From assembly GCF_030815415.1 (NCBI RefSeq), contig NZ_JAUSWW010000001.1, positions 6,820,001 to 6,884,000 of the forward strand: 64,000 bases of DNA, written 5' to 3'. The notes under the pieces were generated by a model. The model searched no databases, was not told the origin of the DNA, and worked only from the letters and a program-made list of their open reading frames with translations. Made by a program: the position numbers and the translations under genes. Shown here piece by piece: positions 1 to 8,382 of this stretch. This stretch comes from Streptomyces canus. Its GTDB lineage: Bacteria > Actinomycetota > Actinomycetes > Streptomycetales > Streptomycetaceae. How positions within the stretch are numbered: the first letter of the stretch is position 1; each line of letters begins with the position of its first letter.

Positions 1-840
1 AAGAAGCTGATGGTCTCCTCGCTGGTCATCAACTGGATCGTCGGCCCCGCGGTCATGTTCGCGCTGGCGTGGATCTTCCTGCCGGACCTGCCCGAGTACC
101 GCACCGGCCTGATCATCGTCGGCCTTGCCCGCTGTATCGCGATGGTCATCATCTGGAACGACCTCGCGTGCGGCGACCGCGAGGCGGCCGCCGTCCTGGT
201 CGCGCTGAACTCCGTCTTCCAGGTCATCGCGTTCGGCCTGCTGGGCTGGCTGTACCTGGACCTGCTGCCGGGCTGGCTGGGTCTGGGCGATGGCGACCAC
301 CTGGACATCTCCATGTGGGAGATCGCCCTGAACGTCGTCATCTTCCTCGGCATCCCGCTCCTGGCCGGGTTCCTCACCCGCCGGATCGGTGAGCAGAAGA
401 TGGGCCGCGAGTCCTACGAGACGAAGTTCCTGCCGAAGATCGGGCCGTGGGCTCTGTACGGGCTCCTCTTCACGATCGTCATCCTCTTCGCTCTGCAGGG
501 TAAGACGATCACCTCGCAGCCGCTGGACGTCGTACGGATCGCGCTGCCGCTGCTGGTGTACTTCGCGGTCATGTTCTTCGGCAGCTTCCTGCTCGGCAAG
601 GGCCTCGGTCTCGCCTACGACCGCACGGCGACGCTGGCGTTCACCGCGGCGGGCAACAACTTCGAGCTGGCCATCGCGGTCGCCATCGCCACCTTCGGGG
701 TTACCTCCGGACAGGCCCTGTCAGGTGTCGTCGGCCCTCTCATTGAGGTGCCCGTCCTGATCGGCCTGGTCTACGTCGCCCTCGCCTGGCGCCGGAAGTT
801 CACCGCGTCCGCGCTGACCACCACTGGGGGAGCCCGCTGA
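1..840 (+). CDS. acr3: ACR3-family arsenite efflux permease (5'-truncated by window edge)
   Basis: This is the C-terminal 279 residues of an arsenite/H+ antiporter of the ACR3 (BART superfamily) type, which expels As(III) across the membrane. The reading frame is open from base 1, so about 80-90 N-terminal residues lie outside the window (family length about 350-370). It has many hydrophobic segments. The hallmark GLARCIAMV segment carries the Cys essential in characterised Acr3 proteins, and the late helix NNFELAIAVAIA carries the conserved Glu. Its stop overlaps the start of the next gene (TGATG), so it is translationally coupled to the small Cys-rich protein and the ArsO-type flavoprotein. 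Identity is secure; the start is not visible. Confidence 0.93.
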   Translation, partial: KKLMVSSLVINWIVGPAVMFALAWIFLPDLPEYRTGLIIVGLARCIAMVIIWNDLACGDREAAAVLVALNSVFQVIAFGLLGWLYLDLLPGWLGLGDGDHLDISMWEIALNVVIFLGIPLLAGFLTRRIGEQKMGRESYETKFLPKIGPWALYGLLFTIVILFALQGKTITSQPLDVVRIALPLLVYFAVMFFGSFLLGKGLGLAYDRTATLAFTAAGNNFELAIAVAIATFGVTSGQALSGVVGPLIEVPVLIGLVYVALAWRRKFTASALTTTGGAR

Positions 841-1040
841 TGCACTGCCTCGACTGCCGCACGCAGGCGACCACCCACACGGCTGTCGGGATCTGCCGCG
901 ACTGCGGCGCCGCCGTCTGTGAGGCACATGCCCGGGTGGCCGTGAACGAGGCCCGTCGTCCATCGATGCTCAGCACTCCGTACCAGCCCCCGGCCCGTAC
1001 GGTGCGATGCGCCACGTGCGCGACGGCGCGGGCCGCATGA
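840..1040 (+). CDS. Small cysteine-rich (zinc-ribbon-like) protein of the ars operon
   Basis: This 66-residue protein has CxxC pairs at the N-terminus (CLDC), middle (CRDC) and C-terminus (CATC), plus HxR/His residues, as expected of a small zinc-binding domain. It sits between acr3 and the arsO-like gene with 1-nt and 3-4-nt overlaps on either side, so it is translated as part of that operon. The ATG overlapping the acr3 stop is the only sensible start. Function is unknown. The Cys pairs could bind zinc or As(III); which metal cannot be told from sequence. Confidence 0.7.
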   Translation: MHCLDCRTQATTHTAVGICRDCGAAVCEAHARVAVNEARRPSMLSTPYQPPARTVRCATCATARAA

Positions 1041-2098
1041 CGCAACATGCCGACGTGGTGGTGATCGGCGGCGGGCAGGCCGGACTCGCCGCCGGCTACC
1101 ATCTGCGCCGCCACAAGCTCGACTTCGTCATCCTCGACGCCCAGAGCGCGCCGGGCGGAGCCTGGCGGCACACCTGGGACTCGCTGCACCTGTTCTCCCC
1201 GGCCGCGTTCTCCTCGCTGCCGGGCTGGCTCATGCCCGCCCAGGCGGGCCAGGAGTACCCGGACGCCGGACACGTCGTGGACTACCTGGCCGAGTACGAG
1301 CATCGCTACGACCTGCCCGTCCAGCGCCCGGTCCGAGTGAGCGCGGTGCGGCCCGACGCCGGGCGGTTGCGGGTGGAGACCGACATGGGTGTCTGGACGG
1401 CGGGGGCGGTCGTGTCGGCGACCGGCACCTGGTGGCGCCCCTTCCTGCCCGCCGTCCCGGGCCGCGAGGTGTTCGCCGGCCGCCAACTGCACACGACGGG
1501 CTACCGGCGCCCGTCCGACTTCGCGGGGCAGCGCGTCGTGGTGGTGGGCGGCGGGAACTCTGGTGCACAGATCGCAGCCGACCTGGCTGCCCACGGCGGG
1601 ATCGACCTGACCTGGGTAACTCAGCGCCCGCCCCGCTACCTCGCCGACGACATCGACGGCCGCGCCCTGTTCGACGCCGCCACTGCCCGCCGCCGCGCCC
1701 TGGACGCTGGCACGGCCGATACCGGCGGTGTGGCCTCGCTCGGCGACATCGTCGCCGTGTCGCCGGTCCGTGCTGCGCGGGACGCGGGGCTGTTGAAGGC
1801 CCAGCCGATGTTCGACCGTCTCACCAGCGGCGGGGTGGTGTGGGCCGACGGCACTTCGGCTCTCGCGGACGCGATGATCTGGTGCACGGGCTTTCGGCCC
1901 GCCCTGTCCCACCTGGCCCCGCTGAGCCTGCGAGGGACGCGCGGGCACATTGCCACCGAGGGCACGCGCGCTGTCGGCGAGCCACGGCTGCACCTGCTGG
2001 GCTACGGCGACTGGACCGGACCCGCTTCGGCCACCCTGATCGGAGTCGGACGCCCGGCCCGCGAGGCCGCCGCGCAGATCGCAGCCCTCCTGTCCTGA
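1037..2098 (+). CDS. arsO: ArsO-type FAD/NAD(P)H monooxygenase
   Basis: This is a 353-residue flavoprotein monooxygenase with an N-terminal FAD dinucleotide-binding motif (VVVIGGGQAGLAAG, about residues 8-21) and a second NAD(P)H-binding motif (VVVGGGNSGAQ, about 172-182), the layout of class B/ArsO flavoproteins. Genes of this kind recur next to acr3 in actinobacterial ars operons. The proposed role, oxidation of an arsenical, is not firmly established. I chose the ATG that overlaps the upstream stop (ATGA) because the FAD fold starts directly after it; an upstream GTG at 1007 would add ten unlikely residues. Confidence 0.82.
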   Translation: MTQHADVVVIGGGQAGLAAGYHLRRHKLDFVILDAQSAPGGAWRHTWDSLHLFSPAAFSSLPGWLMPAQAGQEYPDAGHVVDYLAEYEHRYDLPVQRPVRVSAVRPDAGRLRVETDMGVWTAGAVVSATGTWWRPFLPAVPGREVFAGRQLHTTGYRRPSDFAGQRVVVVGGGNSGAQIAADLAAHGGIDLTWVTQRPPRYLADDIDGRALFDAATARRRALDAGTADTGGVASLGDIVAVSPVRAARDAGLLKAQPMFDRLTSGGVVWADGTSALADAMIWCTGFRPALSHLAPLSLRGTRGHIATEGTRAVGEPRLHLLGYGDWTGPASATLIGVGRPAREAAAQIAALLS

Positions 2099-2217
2099 CC
2101 GGAGACGCCACGGCTAAGCGGCTTGGCGACGCAGCCGGGACACGACGTGGACGGCGTCGCCCGCGCAGGGTCTGCCGGAATGACTGACCCGTGCCGTCAG
2201 CGGGAGTCGGCTCGACA

Positions 2218-2252
2218 GGGCCGCGGGCGTTCACCGTTCAGGCCCGCGGCCC
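2218..2252. terminator. Bidirectional hairpin terminator between arsO and arsR
   Basis: A perfect 11-bp GC stem (GGGCCGCGGGC / GCCCGCGGCCC) with a 13-nt loop lies in the convergent gap between the arsO-like gene and the minus-strand arsR. There is no U-tract, as is common in Streptomyces. Confidence 0.6.
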
Positions 2253-2316
2253 GGCAGCGCGAGGACGGGCAGCCGGCGCCCGGACTGAGTGCCGTCCGTG
2301 GGATCGAAGGGGGCGG

Positions 2317-2697
2317 TCAGCTGCATGCGGCGCGCGGTGCGGGATCCAGGATGGAGCGGATTCGTTTCAGCCCGTCGTGGTTGACGGAGTACCAGGCCCA
2401 GGTGCCGCGGCGCTCCCGGTCCAGCAGCCCCGCCTCGGTCATGATCTTGAGGTGATGGCTGACGGTGGACTGGCGCAGTCCCAGGCTGCCAGCCAGGTCG
2501 CATACGCAGGCTTCGCCGTTGGGGGCCTGCTCCAGCAACCGGAACAACTGCAACCGGGTCGGATCGGCGATGGACTTGAGTATCGCGGACAGTTGCTCGG
2601 CCTCCGTGCGGTCCAGGGGCTTGCACTCCAGTCCCGGTCCGCACGAGCCGCTCTGGGGGAAACCGTCCTGCGACGCCTGCAGCTCTATGAGAGTCAC
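2317..2697 (-). CDS. arsR: ArsR/SmtB-family arsenic repressor
   Basis: This 126-residue winged-helix repressor has the type I arsenic site CVC (Cys64 and Cys66) at the start of the recognition region, followed by the HTH (QSTVSHHLK) and wing (RRGTWAWYSV). Extra cysteines lie near residues 19 and 25. Repressors of this class leave operator DNA when As(III) binds. The start is a GTG only three bases downstream of a TCTATGGTTGA box, so the mRNA may be leaderless and self-repressed. It faces the arsO-like gene tail to tail. Confidence 0.88.
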   Translation of the reverse strand: MTLIELQASQDGFPQSGSCGPGLECKPLDRTEAEQLSAILKSIADPTRLQLFRLLEQAPNGEACVCDLAGSLGLRQSTVSHHLKIMTEAGLLDRERRGTWAWYSVNHDGLKRIRSILDPAPRAACS

Positions 2698-2700
2698 GGT

Positions 2701-2711
2701 TCAACCATAGA
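2701..2711. promoter_or_regulatory. ArsR-box-like element before arsR (minus strand)
   Basis: TCAACCATAGA on the plus strand (TCTATGGTTGA reading into the gene) lies three bases before the GTG start. It is the same element, with one extra base, as the TCAACATAGA boxes at 3292 and 30998. Confidence 0.55.
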
Positions 2712-3291
2712 CGCCGAGTGATCACTCGTGTGCGATCAAAAATGGACGTACCACGAATCCGTCTGCTCGCGGGCGGCCACGCCGCCAGCGCCCTGGCGGC
2801 TCCAGCCGACGACCGGATGCTGCCGCAATGCGACGCTGCAACAGAATTGGCGGTGGCCGACTCCGGCTCTGGTGCCTGCCACAGCGGGCTGTGACAGGGC
2901 GACGAGCCTGGCGTTCCACAGCGGCACGCACGGCAGCGCTCTGGTGGTAGAGGGCAGCATGTCACGGCCGGATGGGTGTCCGGCTCCGCTCAGCCCCAAG
3001 TCACAGGCGGTCTGGGCACAGTAGAGCCGCGGCGAGCGGCAGGGGCACAGGGTGATGACGGCCAGGTGCATCGCGAATGCCGACCGTGCCAGGGCAGCCA
3101 GGAAGAGAAAAGGAGCGGCTGCGGGCGGGCGGCCACGGTGACGGCGGCGCGAGTGGCGGTCCGGATCAGAGAGGTGTGCTGCCAGGCTGACTTGGTGGGC
3201 CGGCCGGGCGGCCAGGCGGTGAAGGCGATCGAGTCCGGTTAGTCGGCGCATCCGGGTTCCGCTCCGCCCTTGGCAGGTGATTAGATAACTG
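2712..3291. other. Gene-free 580-base spacer with a perfect palindrome
   Basis: I see no convincing gene between the divergent arsR genes. The possible reading frames here lack recognisable domains and good start sites. The one clear structure is the palindrome CGAGTGATCACTCG at 2715-2728, just upstream of the minus-strand arsR promoter and probably an operator. Confidence 0.5.
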
Positions 3292-3301
3292 TCAACATAG
3301 A
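3292..3301. promoter_or_regulatory. ArsR-box-like element TCAACATAGA
   Basis: TCAACATAGA (preceded by G) ends three bases before the ATG of the next arsR. The identical ten bases sit at the same distance from the ATG of the arsR at 31011, pointing to a shared autoregulatory operator or leaderless promoter. Confidence 0.6.
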
Positions 3302-3304
3302 GGC

Positions 3305-3667
3305 ATGTCTAAGTTGGCTTCAGGTCCTGCCGTGCTGGCTGTCACCACGTCGTTGCAGTGCTGCCAGCCGTTGGGGCGAGAGGAACTCTCCGCGGCCGAT
3401 GCGGAAAAGATCGCCGCCATGTTCAAGGCACTGTCCGACCCGGTACGGCTGAGGCTGTTCTCCAGGATTGCCGCACAGCCCGACGGTGAGGCCTGTGTCT
3501 GCGATATCCAGGACGTCGGCGTCTCCCAGCCCACTGTCAGCCACCACCTTCGCAAACTGCGCGAGGCGGGACTGCTGGAGTCGGAGCGGCGCGCCAGCTG
3601 GGTGTACTACCGGGTGGCCCCCGGTGTGCTGGCCGCCATGGCCGGCCTGTTGTCGCAGGCCGTCTGA
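3305..3667 (+). CDS. arsR: ArsR/SmtB-family arsenic repressor
   Basis: This 120-residue repressor carries CVC (Cys64, Cys66) before a HTH reading VSQPTVSHHLRKL, and a vicinal Cys pair at 19-20. It is a close paralogue of the product at 31011: both begin MSKL, have an N-terminal CC pair and share the GVSQPTVSHHL helix. The ATG lies three bases after an ArsR box with no strong Shine-Dalgarno, suggesting leaderless translation. Another arsR follows 105 bases downstream. Confidence 0.88.
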   Translation: MSKLASGPAVLAVTTSLQCCQPLGREELSAADAEKIAAMFKALSDPVRLRLFSRIAAQPDGEACVCDIQDVGVSQPTVSHHLRKLREAGLLESERRASWVYYRVAPGVLAAMAGLLSQAV

Positions 3668-3772
3668 GCCTTCCGGGCCGGTCGGTGGCCCGGTGCGCCG
3701 CGGGCACCGGGACCGTGGGCGTGCCTCGCCCATCTATATCTCCCCAGAGGGACGCTGGGGTGAGGAGACGAC

Positions 3773-4117
3773 ATGGACCACCATGGGCCGGAGACCGAAT
3801 GCCAGGGGGAGTGTCTGCAGCTCAGCGAAGCTGACACTGCCTGGTGGTCGAGCGTGTTCAAAACGCTCGGCGATCCCGTTCGCCTGCAGTTGCTCGTCCG
3901 CCTGGCCGCGCTGAAAGGGGCCGAGGTCCCGGTGCACGAACTGTGTGACGTGCAGGTGTCCGCGTCGACGGTCAGCCACCATCTCAAGCGGCTGCGCTGC
4001 ATGGGGTTGATCGAGAGCCGCCGCGACGGACGCGTCATCTACTACCGCCTTGGACACGGGGTCCGCGCGGTGTTGCTGCAGATCCTGCACCAAAGAGAGC
4101 GGGCAGGAGCGCCCTGA
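3773..4117 (+). CDS. ArsR-family repressor without the CxC site
   Basis: This 114-residue winged-helix protein has the recognition helix SASTVSHHLKRL and a wing ending RVIYYRLG. The canonical Cys-x-Cys is replaced by HELCDV (one Cys at 58). Two N-terminal cysteines (10 and 14, ECQGEC) could contribute to a different As(III) site, as in ArsR types with relocated cysteines. GAGGAGACG lies just before the ATG. It follows the preceding arsR and is separated from pstB by a strong hairpin. Confidence 0.83.
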   Translation: MDHHGPETECQGECLQLSEADTAWWSSVFKTLGDPVRLQLLVRLAALKGAEVPVHELCDVQVSASTVSHHLKRLRCMGLIESRRDGRVIYYRLGHGVRAVLLQILHQRERAGAP

Positions 4118-4145
4118 AGAGCGGCCCTCCAGGCCCACCCCAGCC

Positions 4146-4193
4146 CTTCGGCCCTGTACCTCTCTGATACGCGAGCGCAGGCCAGGGCCGAAG
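4146..4193. terminator. Hairpin terminator between arsR and pstB
   Basis: CTTCGGCCCTG pairs perfectly with CAGGGCCGAAG across a 26-nt loop (11-bp stem), in the convergent gap between the plus-strand arsR and the minus-strand pstB. Confidence 0.6.
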
Positions 4194-4248
4194 AGGGCAG
4201 GGACAGCAGGCGTTTTCGTGCTGCCCCCTCAGCAGGAAGAACGAGGGG

Positions 4249-4938
4249 TCAGGAGACTGCGGCGGGGGATGCCGCCGCCACCGGCTGGTCCAGGTGCACG
4301 GTCGTGTCGCACAGACGCTCCACCTGTGCCGGGTCGTGGGAGACGAGCAGGACAGCCCGTCGGCCGTGCAGCGCCGCGATGGACTGCTCGACGGTGTCCC
4401 TGCTGCGTTCGTCGAGCGCGCTGGTCGGCTCGTCGAGGAGGAGTCCGGCTGGTTCCAGGGCCAGAGCGCGAGCCAGACACAGCCGCTGGCGCTGTCCTGC
4501 GGACAGGTTCGCGGCCGGTGAATCGAGTCGGTCAGCGACTTCCTTCCACAGCCCGGCTTCGTGCAGAGCTTGTTCGGCTCGTTCCCGGAGCACTTCCCGG
4601 GAGGCCCGCAGGACGTGGCGCAGGCCGAACAGGGCGTTGTCGAGGATGCTGCCCCCGAACACGACGGGCGTCTGCGGAACGAGGACGATCTTGGCCCTGA
4701 GGTCGGCGTCTCCCTTGCCGGGCGCGATCGTCCGGTCCAGCACCTGCAGGTCGCCCTCGCGGGTCAGCCCGCGGGGGAGCAGGTCCACCAGGGCGCGCAG
4801 GACGGTCGACTTGCCTGCGCCCGACGGTCCGCACAGTCCGGTGGTGGATCCGTGCTCGAGACTGAAGGAGACGGGCCCGACGAGGGTCTTGTCGCGGCTG
4901 CGTACGCATAGCTGGCGCACGGTGATTACGCTGTCCAT
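4249..4938 (-). CDS. pstB: PstB-like ABC transporter ATPase
   Basis: This 229-residue ABC ATPase powers the Pst-type importer encoded just upstream. Walker A GPSGAGKST is at residues 37-45, the signature LSAGQRQR is in the middle, and Walker B (GLLLDEPTSALD) is followed by the switch His (SHDPAQ). It is slightly shorter than classical PstB (about 255). Its ATG overlaps the end of the permease gene by 13 bases. No phoU follows. Its position at the end of an arsenic cluster suggests arsenate or phosphate import serving that cluster. Confidence 0.88.
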   Translation of the reverse strand: MDSVITVRQLCVRSRDKTLVGPVSFSLEHGSTTGLCGPSGAGKSTVLRALVDLLPRGLTREGDLQVLDRTIAPGKGDADLRAKIVLVPQTPVVFGGSILDNALFGLRHVLRASREVLRERAEQALHEAGLWKEVADRLDSPAANLSAGQRQRLCLARALALEPAGLLLDEPTSALDERSRDTVEQSIAALHGRRAVLLVSHDPAQVERLCDTTVHLDQPVAAASPAAVS

Positions 4939-6737
4939 CGCTCTCCTTCGAAGCGGTTGCGCAGCCAGACCGCCGCGCTGAGGAGTACTGCAGTGATCAG
5001 GACCAGCACCATGGCGCTTCCCCAGGCCTGGCTGACGGCCTGCGGGTCGCCCGAGTCCTGGGAGAGAGTGAAGATGTGGGTCGGCAGCGCCTGCACCGGG
5101 GATTCCACGATGCCGCTCGGCACGGTGGGAGCGCCGAAGAAGACCGTGGCGGTGAACAGCAGCGGAGCGGTTTCACCCGCTGCGCGAGCCAGGCCCAAAA
5201 GCAGGCCGGTGACCGTCGCGGGCCAGGTGTAGGGGACGATGACGGACCGGATGTACTGCGCCCGGGTCAGGCCCAGTGCCATGGCGCTCTCGGTGAGCTC
5301 GGTCGGCAGGCTCCGCACGCGGGCCGACGTGGTCAGAGCGATCACCGGGATGACGACAGGTACCAGGACGACGGCGCCGGCCAGCCAGGATCGGCCCCAT
5401 CCCATGGTGGTGGACAAGATGACGAATCCTGCCAGTCCCAGCAGGATCGTCGGCGCTCCTCCCAGGACCACCGTCAGGGTCTGCAGCAGGCGCGCCGTGC
5501 GCTCGGATGCGTGGACGCCGATCAGGATGCCGGCGCCGAAGCCGAGCGGCAGAGCCAGCACGCCGGTGGTGACGGTGAGCAGCATGGTGCCGACGATCTG
5601 GTCGCGTACGCCGCCGCCGGCCGCGCCCGTTGCCCCGGTGAACCAGAAGGACGGGTTGAACGCGGCGCTGCCGCGTGTCGCCAGGACAGCGATCATCCCG
5701 ACCAGGAGAGCGCTAGGCAGCAGCAAGGCCCCCAGCCGCACGGCCATCATCAGCCGGTCCAGCTGCACCCGCAGCCGCGGCGTGCTGCGGTAGCGGGCGG
5801 TCTGCTTGCTGGTGGTGTGCTGGCGCCGTTCCCGGGTGCCCCAGATCGTCACCGCGGCCACCAGCGCCAGCAGGACCAGGCCCAGGCCGCACAGCGCAGC
5901 GAAATAGGGGCCGGAGGTCCCGGCCAGGACAGGCTCCGGACCGGCAAGTTTCGTCGTGAGTGTCTGGCCGGGATGGACCAGCGAGTCCAAGAACTCGCCG
6001 AAGCTGGTGGGCAGGTGCCCGTCGGCTCGGCCCACGACCAGGAACACCGCGATGGCTTCACCCAGGGCGCGCGCAAGGCCGAGCAGGACGGCTGCTCGCA
6101 TGCCCGAGCGTGCGAGCGGCAGCACCGACGAGCGGATGACTTCGCGACGGGTCAGCCCGAGGGCGAAGGCGGCCTCGCGGTAGCGGTCGGGCACGGCGGC
6201 CAGCGCGTCGACACTGACCGCCACGATCGTCGGAGTGATCATGACGGCGAGGACGATTCCGGCAGCCGCGAGACTGTCCCCGCCCGGTACGCCTGCCATC
6301 TGCGCGATAAGCGGACGGACGGCCATGATGCCGATGAGACCGTAGACGATGGACGGGACGGCAGCGAGCAGCTCGACGCATATCCGCAACGGCCGGGCCA
6401 CCCGGGCGGGGAGATACTCCGACAGGGCGAGAGCCGCTGCCCAGCCGACAGGCACCGCGAGGGCGAGTGCCAGGGCACACACGACGGCGGTGCCGTAGAT
6501 CATCGCCAGGCCGCCGAACAGGGAGTTGGGCGGGCTCCACGCCGCTTCGGTCAGCAGGTCCAGCCAGTTGACGTGGCCGCTGCTCACCCCCGCCCCGAGA
6601 TACCCCGCGACGGTCAGGAGCAGCCCTGCCACAGCGAACGCCCCGGCGTACACCCAGCCCCAGACCCACCTCGAGCGTCGTGGGCGGATGCTGGCCTTGG
6701 GGGTGACGGGTTTTCGCGCCAGTGTTTGGGTGGCCAT
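4926..6737 (-). CDS. pstCA: Fused PstC-PstA permease of phosphate/arsenate ABC importer
   Basis: One 603-residue polypeptide carries both membrane subunits, normally separate proteins. Each half has about six hydrophobic segments and its own EAA coupling loop: REAAFALGLTRREVIRSSVLP in the first half and TESAMALGLTRAQYIRS in the second. The junction is a basic stretch near residue 310. It starts four bases after the pstS stop and overlaps pstB, so the three genes form one transcript. Classical Pst imports phosphate. Given the context it may supply arsenate to the biosynthetic enzymes, or give phosphate selectivity under arsenate; sequence alone does not decide. Confidence 0.88.
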   Translation of the reverse strand: MATQTLARKPVTPKASIRPRRSRWVWGWVYAGAFAVAGLLLTVAGYLGAGVSSGHVNWLDLLTEAAWSPPNSLFGGLAMIYGTAVVCALALALAVPVGWAAALALSEYLPARVARPLRICVELLAAVPSIVYGLIGIMAVRPLIAQMAGVPGGDSLAAAGIVLAVMITPTIVAVSVDALAAVPDRYREAAFALGLTRREVIRSSVLPLARSGMRAAVLLGLARALGEAIAVFLVVGRADGHLPTSFGEFLDSLVHPGQTLTTKLAGPEPVLAGTSGPYFAALCGLGLVLLALVAAVTIWGTRERRQHTTSKQTARYRSTPRLRVQLDRLMMAVRLGALLLPSALLVGMIAVLATRGSAAFNPSFWFTGATGAAGGGVRDQIVGTMLLTVTTGVLALPLGFGAGILIGVHASERTARLLQTLTVVLGGAPTILLGLAGFVILSTTMGWGRSWLAGAVVLVPVVIPVIALTTSARVRSLPTELTESAMALGLTRAQYIRSVIVPYTWPATVTGLLLGLARAAGETAPLLFTATVFFGAPTVPSGIVESPVQALPTHIFTLSQDSGDPQAVSQAWGSAMVLVLITAVLLSAAVWLRNRFEGERWTA

Positions 6738-6740
6738 CGG

Positions 6741-7607
6741 CTACTTCCCGATCTGCTTGAGCGTCAGGTAGCCGTGTTTGGTCATCAGCGCCTGGCCCTT
6801 GGCCGACAGGACATAGTCGATGAACGTCTTCGACGACCCCTTCGGCTCACCGTCTGTGATCAAGAACAGAGGCCGGGACATGGGGTACTTGCTGGAGGCG
6901 ATGTTCTCGGAGGTCGGTGCGATGCCGTCCAGCGTTACCGCGGCCAGTTTGTCGCGCCCTTCGATGAAGCTCGTGGACAGCGGCGCCACCGCTCCGGGCG
7001 TGGACTCCAGCTTGTTGCGGGTCTCGAGGTTGCCGCCCACGATGGCGAAGTTGTCCGAATTCGGCGGCGGCGGGGCCTTCTTGTCGCCGTAGAGGTACTT
7101 GTCGAGCACTTCCCGCGTGCCGCGTCCGGGTTCCTTGTCGTAGACGAAGACCTTCAGGTCGGGCCCGCCGACTTCGGACCAGTTGGTGATCTTCCCCTCG
7201 AACAGGCCGCGTACCTGGGCTGCGGTGAGGTTCTTGACGCCGCCGTCGGCGACTTCCTTGGTGACGATGACGCCGACGGCGTCCGCACCGATCTGGACAG
7301 GGTGGAAGTCGGTGTTGGGGCTGGCGGCCTTGTCCTCGTCTGCCAGCGGCTTCGAGCTCATCGCGATGCTGATCTGGCCGGAGCCGAGTTGAGAGATGCC
7401 GCCGGCGGAACCACCCTGGGTGGCCACGGTGATCTCCAGACCGTCGGTCTTGAGAGCCTCGGCCGCATCCGCGGCTACCGGCGCTACCGTGGTCGACCCG
7501 CTGACTTGCAGTGCGCCGCCGCCTGCTTGGGCTTTGCTGCCGGCGCAGCCGGCCACGGACATGACGAGCAGTGCGGTTGAGGCGAGAGCGGCGGTGCGGC
7601 GCTTCAT
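6741..7607 (-). CDS. pstS: PstS-like oxyanion-binding lipoprotein
   Basis: This 288-residue extracytoplasmic binding protein has a lipoprotein signal (MKRRTAALAS start, lipobox SVAGC). The mature part has the phosphate-clamp loops SGSTTV near the N-terminus, QGGSAGGISQL in the middle, and GRGTREVL around the conserved Arg of PstS proteins. It would deliver phosphate or arsenate to the fused permease. The Shine-Dalgarno GAAGGAAG lies far from the ATG and suits a GTG nine bases upstream (7616), so the true start may be three residues earlier. Confidence 0.88.
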   Translation of the reverse strand: MKRRTAALASTALLVMSVAGCAGSKAQAGGGALQVSGSTTVAPVAADAAEALKTDGLEITVATQGGSAGGISQLGSGQISIAMSSKPLADEDKAASPNTDFHPVQIGADAVGVIVTKEVADGGVKNLTAAQVRGLFEGKITNWSEVGGPDLKVFVYDKEPGRGTREVLDKYLYGDKKAPPPPNSDNFAIVGGNLETRNKLESTPGAVAPLSTSFIEGRDKLAAVTLDGIAPTSENIASSKYPMSRPLFLITDGEPKGSSKTFIDYVLSAKGQALMTKHGYLTLKQIGK

Positions 7608-7687
7608 GGTGAACACGTGTGGGGCTCTTCCTTCTTCCAGCGGAACCGTGGGGTCGTGGCGTGGGACCTGCAACGTCCCTCGGGCAG

Positions 7688-8197
7688 TCACTGGCCGGAC
7701 GGCGGGGGCAGGGCCGGCCAGGCGGCCACGTTCCGGGCGGTCGCCTCAGGAGAGGACGGGCCGCCACTCGCAGAGCCGCAGCGGGTGCCGAAGGAGCCCG
7801 GGCCAGTCGCCATCGGCGATGACTGCACGGCGGGCATGATGTCGCGCACCGCACGAGAGGCGAGGAACGCGCGCTCTCCCAGGAGCGCTGCGGGTGTCGA
7901 CGGCGGGTGCAGGCCGGGCCAAAGGGTACGGGCCCTCCAGAGGGCGATGCTCGCCAGCGTCGCGGCAGCCATGACGGGGACCCGTCCGGCGGGGGAGAGG
8001 TCCGTGCCGGATACGAGGGTCATCGCGGGGCCGGAAGGAAGAAGGAACAGGCAGACAAGGGCTGCCGTGACGATGGTTCCCCAGGCGGTCGCAGGGTGCG
8101 TTCCGGCCTGGGTGGCGCTGGCCGATTCGGGGACGGCTCGGACCGGGCCAGCGGCCGCGGATGGAGCGGACACCAGTGAGCGAACGAGTTCATACAT
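7688..8197 (-). CDS. Putative small membrane protein upstream of pstS
   Basis: This is a 169-residue open frame starting MYELVRSLVS with a good Shine-Dalgarno (GAAGGAT, 7-nt spacing). Two hydrophobic stretches (TIVTAALVCLFLL and VPVMAAATLASIAL) suggest two membrane passes, followed by a long low-complexity tail. I recognise no family. It is the only frame filling the 8.2-7.7 kb gap and lies in the same direction as pst. It may be real or fortuitous. Confidence 0.42.
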   Translation of the reverse strand: MYELVRSLVSAPSAAAGPVRAVPESASATQAGTHPATAWGTIVTAALVCLFLLPSGPAMTLVSGTDLSPAGRVPVMAAATLASIALWRARTLWPGLHPPSTPAALLGERAFLASRAVRDIMPAVQSSPMATGPGSFGTRCGSASGGPSSPEATARNVAAWPALPPPSGQ

Positions 8198-8341
8198 GTC
8201 AGATCCTTCGGGGTTGGCGGTGCCCTGAAAGAGAACGCGGGCCGGGCACCCGAAAGGGGCTGCCCACGCAGGCTGCAGTGGATCTGTGGATCTGGTGCGT
8301 AGGTGGGGCCGACGGTTCAGAGGCGGCACCTTGATGCGGAT

Positions 8342-8364
8342 ATCCGGGGCTCAGGAGCCCGGAT
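8342..8364. terminator. Hairpin after the biosynthetic operon
   Basis: ATCCGGG(G)CTC pairs with GAGCCCGGAT around a 2-nt loop (ten pairs, one bulge), 19 bases past the end of the small gene at 8383. It would separate the arsenic biosynthetic operon from the pst operon. Confidence 0.5.
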
Positions 8365-8382
8365 CTTGAGGCCTCACCTCCT

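Noticed and set aside
2736..3251. Possible 171-residue gene in the arsR spacer
   Set aside because: No recognisable domain, no ribosome site, and an irregular Arg/His/Pro-rich composition.
5076..7580. An 834-codon plus-strand open frame
   Set aside because: It is antisense to the pst genes and low complexity; the minus-strand frames carry all Pst motifs.
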